The notes under the pieces: generated by a model
The model's database searches: none
The model's input: only the letters and a program-made list of their open reading frames with translations
What the model was told of the DNA's origin: nothing
Origin: Clostridiaceae bacterium
Lineage (GTDB): Bacteria; Bacillota; Clostridia; Peptostreptococcales; Peptostreptococcaceae
Assembly (NCBI GenBank): GCA_902362365.1
Contig: CABIVQ010000004.1
Span: 1-64,000 of the forward strand
DNA: 64,000 nucleotides
Direction: 5' to 3'
Made by a program: the position numbers and the translations under genes
Shown here: piece by piece, positions 63,412-64,000 of the stretch
How the letters are laid out: each line of letters starts with the position of its first letter
Numbering within the stretch: the first letter of the stretch is position 1

Positions 63412-63819
63412 GTGGATATAAAAAAGCATAAAGAAAGTATACTTTATTTAATATTTGGTGGATTAACTTTTCTTGTAAATATGATTACATATGTACTTTT
63501 TACTAGAGTAGTTAAAGCTGATGTTTTAGTTTCAAATTGTATTGCATGGATTGTAGCAGTTTTATTTGCTTATATTACAAATAAATTTTTTGTTTTTGAA
63601 AGTAAAGAAACTGATTTTAAATATATATTAAAAGAATTTAGAGCATTTGTTGGTTGTAGACTATTTTCTGGAGTTGTTGAATTAGGGATAATATTTGTGA
63701 TGGCAACTTTAATGGGAATAAATGACTTATTTGTAAAGATAGTAACTAATATAGTTGTCATTGTTTTAAACTTTATATTTAGTAAATTAATTATATTTAA
63801 AAAAGAGATACAAGTATAA
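63412..63819 (+). CDS. GtrA family membrane protein
   Basis: The 135-residue, four-helix protein has the GtrA signature ILYLIFGGLTFLVNMITYVLF and AYITNKFFVFES. GtrA proteins are thought to flip lipid-linked sugars (undecaprenyl-phosphate glucose) across the membrane, partnered by a family-2 glycosyltransferase, whose end lies convergent to it at the window edge. The AGGTGGTGA ribosome site fits GTG at 63412; in-frame GTG codons at 63397 and 63400 lie inside the site. Confidence 0.88.
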   Translation: MDIKKHKESILYLIFGGLTFLVNMITYVLFTRVVKADVLVSNCIAWIVAVLFAYITNKFFVFESKETDFKYILKEFRAFVGCRLFSGVVELGIIFVMATLMGINDLFVKIVTNIVVIVLNFIFSKLIIFKKEIQV

Positions 63820-63856
63820 ATAATAGAGATATTTTTAATTGCGATCAAATATAAAT

Positions 63857-63893
63857 AAAAAAGATGTCCAAGCTAAGGACATCTTTTTTTCTA
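63857..63893. terminator. Terminator between GtrA and the glycosyltransferase gene
   Basis: AAAAAAGATGTCC (63857-63869) and GGACATCTTTTTT (63877-63889) are perfectly paired, with A and T runs at the ends. It serves both convergent genes. Confidence 0.9.
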
Positions 63894-64000
63894 TTCTATA
63901 GATCCTGAATACTCTTCAACAAAGTATAATGGTCTACCTTTTACTTCTATGAAAATTCTTCCTAAGTATTCACCTATAATACCTAATGATATTAGTTGAA
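63891..64000 (-). CDS. Family-2 glycosyltransferase, C-terminal end (cut by window edge)
   Basis: The last 36 codons are visible: [28 protein letters not shown], ending SGSIE-stop. This is the conserved end of membrane GT2 enzymes of the GtrB/YkcC (bactoprenol or polyisoprenyl-phosphate glycosyltransferase) type, after their two C-terminal helices. It makes a lipid-linked sugar, the expected substrate of GtrA. The catalytic part lies outside the window. Confidence 0.85.
   Translation of the reverse strand, partial: QLISLGIIGEYLGRIFIEVKGRPLYFVEEYSGSIE

Overview
The window is an AT-rich, low-GC Gram-positive sequence. Its gene starts carry strong AGGAGG-type ribosome binding sites, it has many U-tailed intrinsic terminators, and its gene content is strictly anaerobic and spore-former-like: 4-hydroxybutyrate dehydrogenase, a large glutamine synthetase, a SufC/SufB pair, a DUF1540 Cys-rich protein and a coat-like Cys-rich protein. 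This points to the class Clostridia, probably near Peptostreptococcaceae (Clostridioides/Romboutsia/Paraclostridium type). The placement is inference. No rRNA, tRNA, CRISPR array, prophage or insertion sequence was seen.

Layout. 0-6 kb: a truncated alanine symporter, glpQ, a dead mgtC, then a glycerol-3-phosphate dehydrogenase operon (two flavoproteins plus DUF1667) behind a promoter and leader terminator, ending in a large nested inverted repeat; then a ferredoxin/NapH-like pair on the minus strand. 6-13 kb: a broken DUF3892 gene, a VOC protein, a DUF2975/HTH pair with small exported proteins, and a P-type cation ATPase behind a yybP-ykoY (Mn2+) riboswitch. 13-25 kb: YdeI-like and TipA-like proteins, broken AIM24 and flavodoxin genes, TatD, a DUF218 protein, 4-hydroxybutyrate dehydrogenase, a GNAT relic, a CPBP protease, a deleted sufC-sufB pair and a YaaH transporter relic. 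25-44 kb: a UvrD-like helicase, uppP, a catalytically altered tyrosine recombinase, a cysteine-free ArsD-like protein, YfcC and MATE transporters, purB, a BtuFCD-type ABC transporter, a YjeM-type permease with MarR, an aminotransferase, a galT-like gene and exoA. 44-50 kb: a DUF1540 protein, a VanY-like peptidase, and a decayed sucrose locus (arsR fragment, scrR and scrB relics, internally deleted scrK, intact EIIA). 50-64 kb: a DEDDh exonuclease, glnA, an M23 peptidase, an MGDG-synthase-type glycosyltransferase, a YjiH-like protein, an M42 peptidase, a PadR/DUF1700/DUF4097 operon with two operator dyads, a coat-like Cys-rich coiled-coil protein, GtrA and the end of a family-2 glycosyltransferase.

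The main theme is decay. At least eleven recognisable genes are broken by single-base frameshifts, nonsense codons or deletions, while neighbouring housekeeping genes are intact. Whole capabilities look lost (sucrose use, this suf copy, an acetate-type transporter, MgtC). A second theme is visible regulation: the glp leader attenuator, the Mn2+ riboswitch, two 19-bp-spacer MerR-type promoters, PadR dyads, helically phased GACACA repeats before the btuF-like gene and a PurBox-like core at purB. No clearly new multi-gene system stands out. The least explained items are the nested repeat at 5184-5333, the cysteine-free ArsD-like protein with its small basic neighbour, the possible small membrane toxin at 23435-23593 and the Cys-rich coiled-coil protein.
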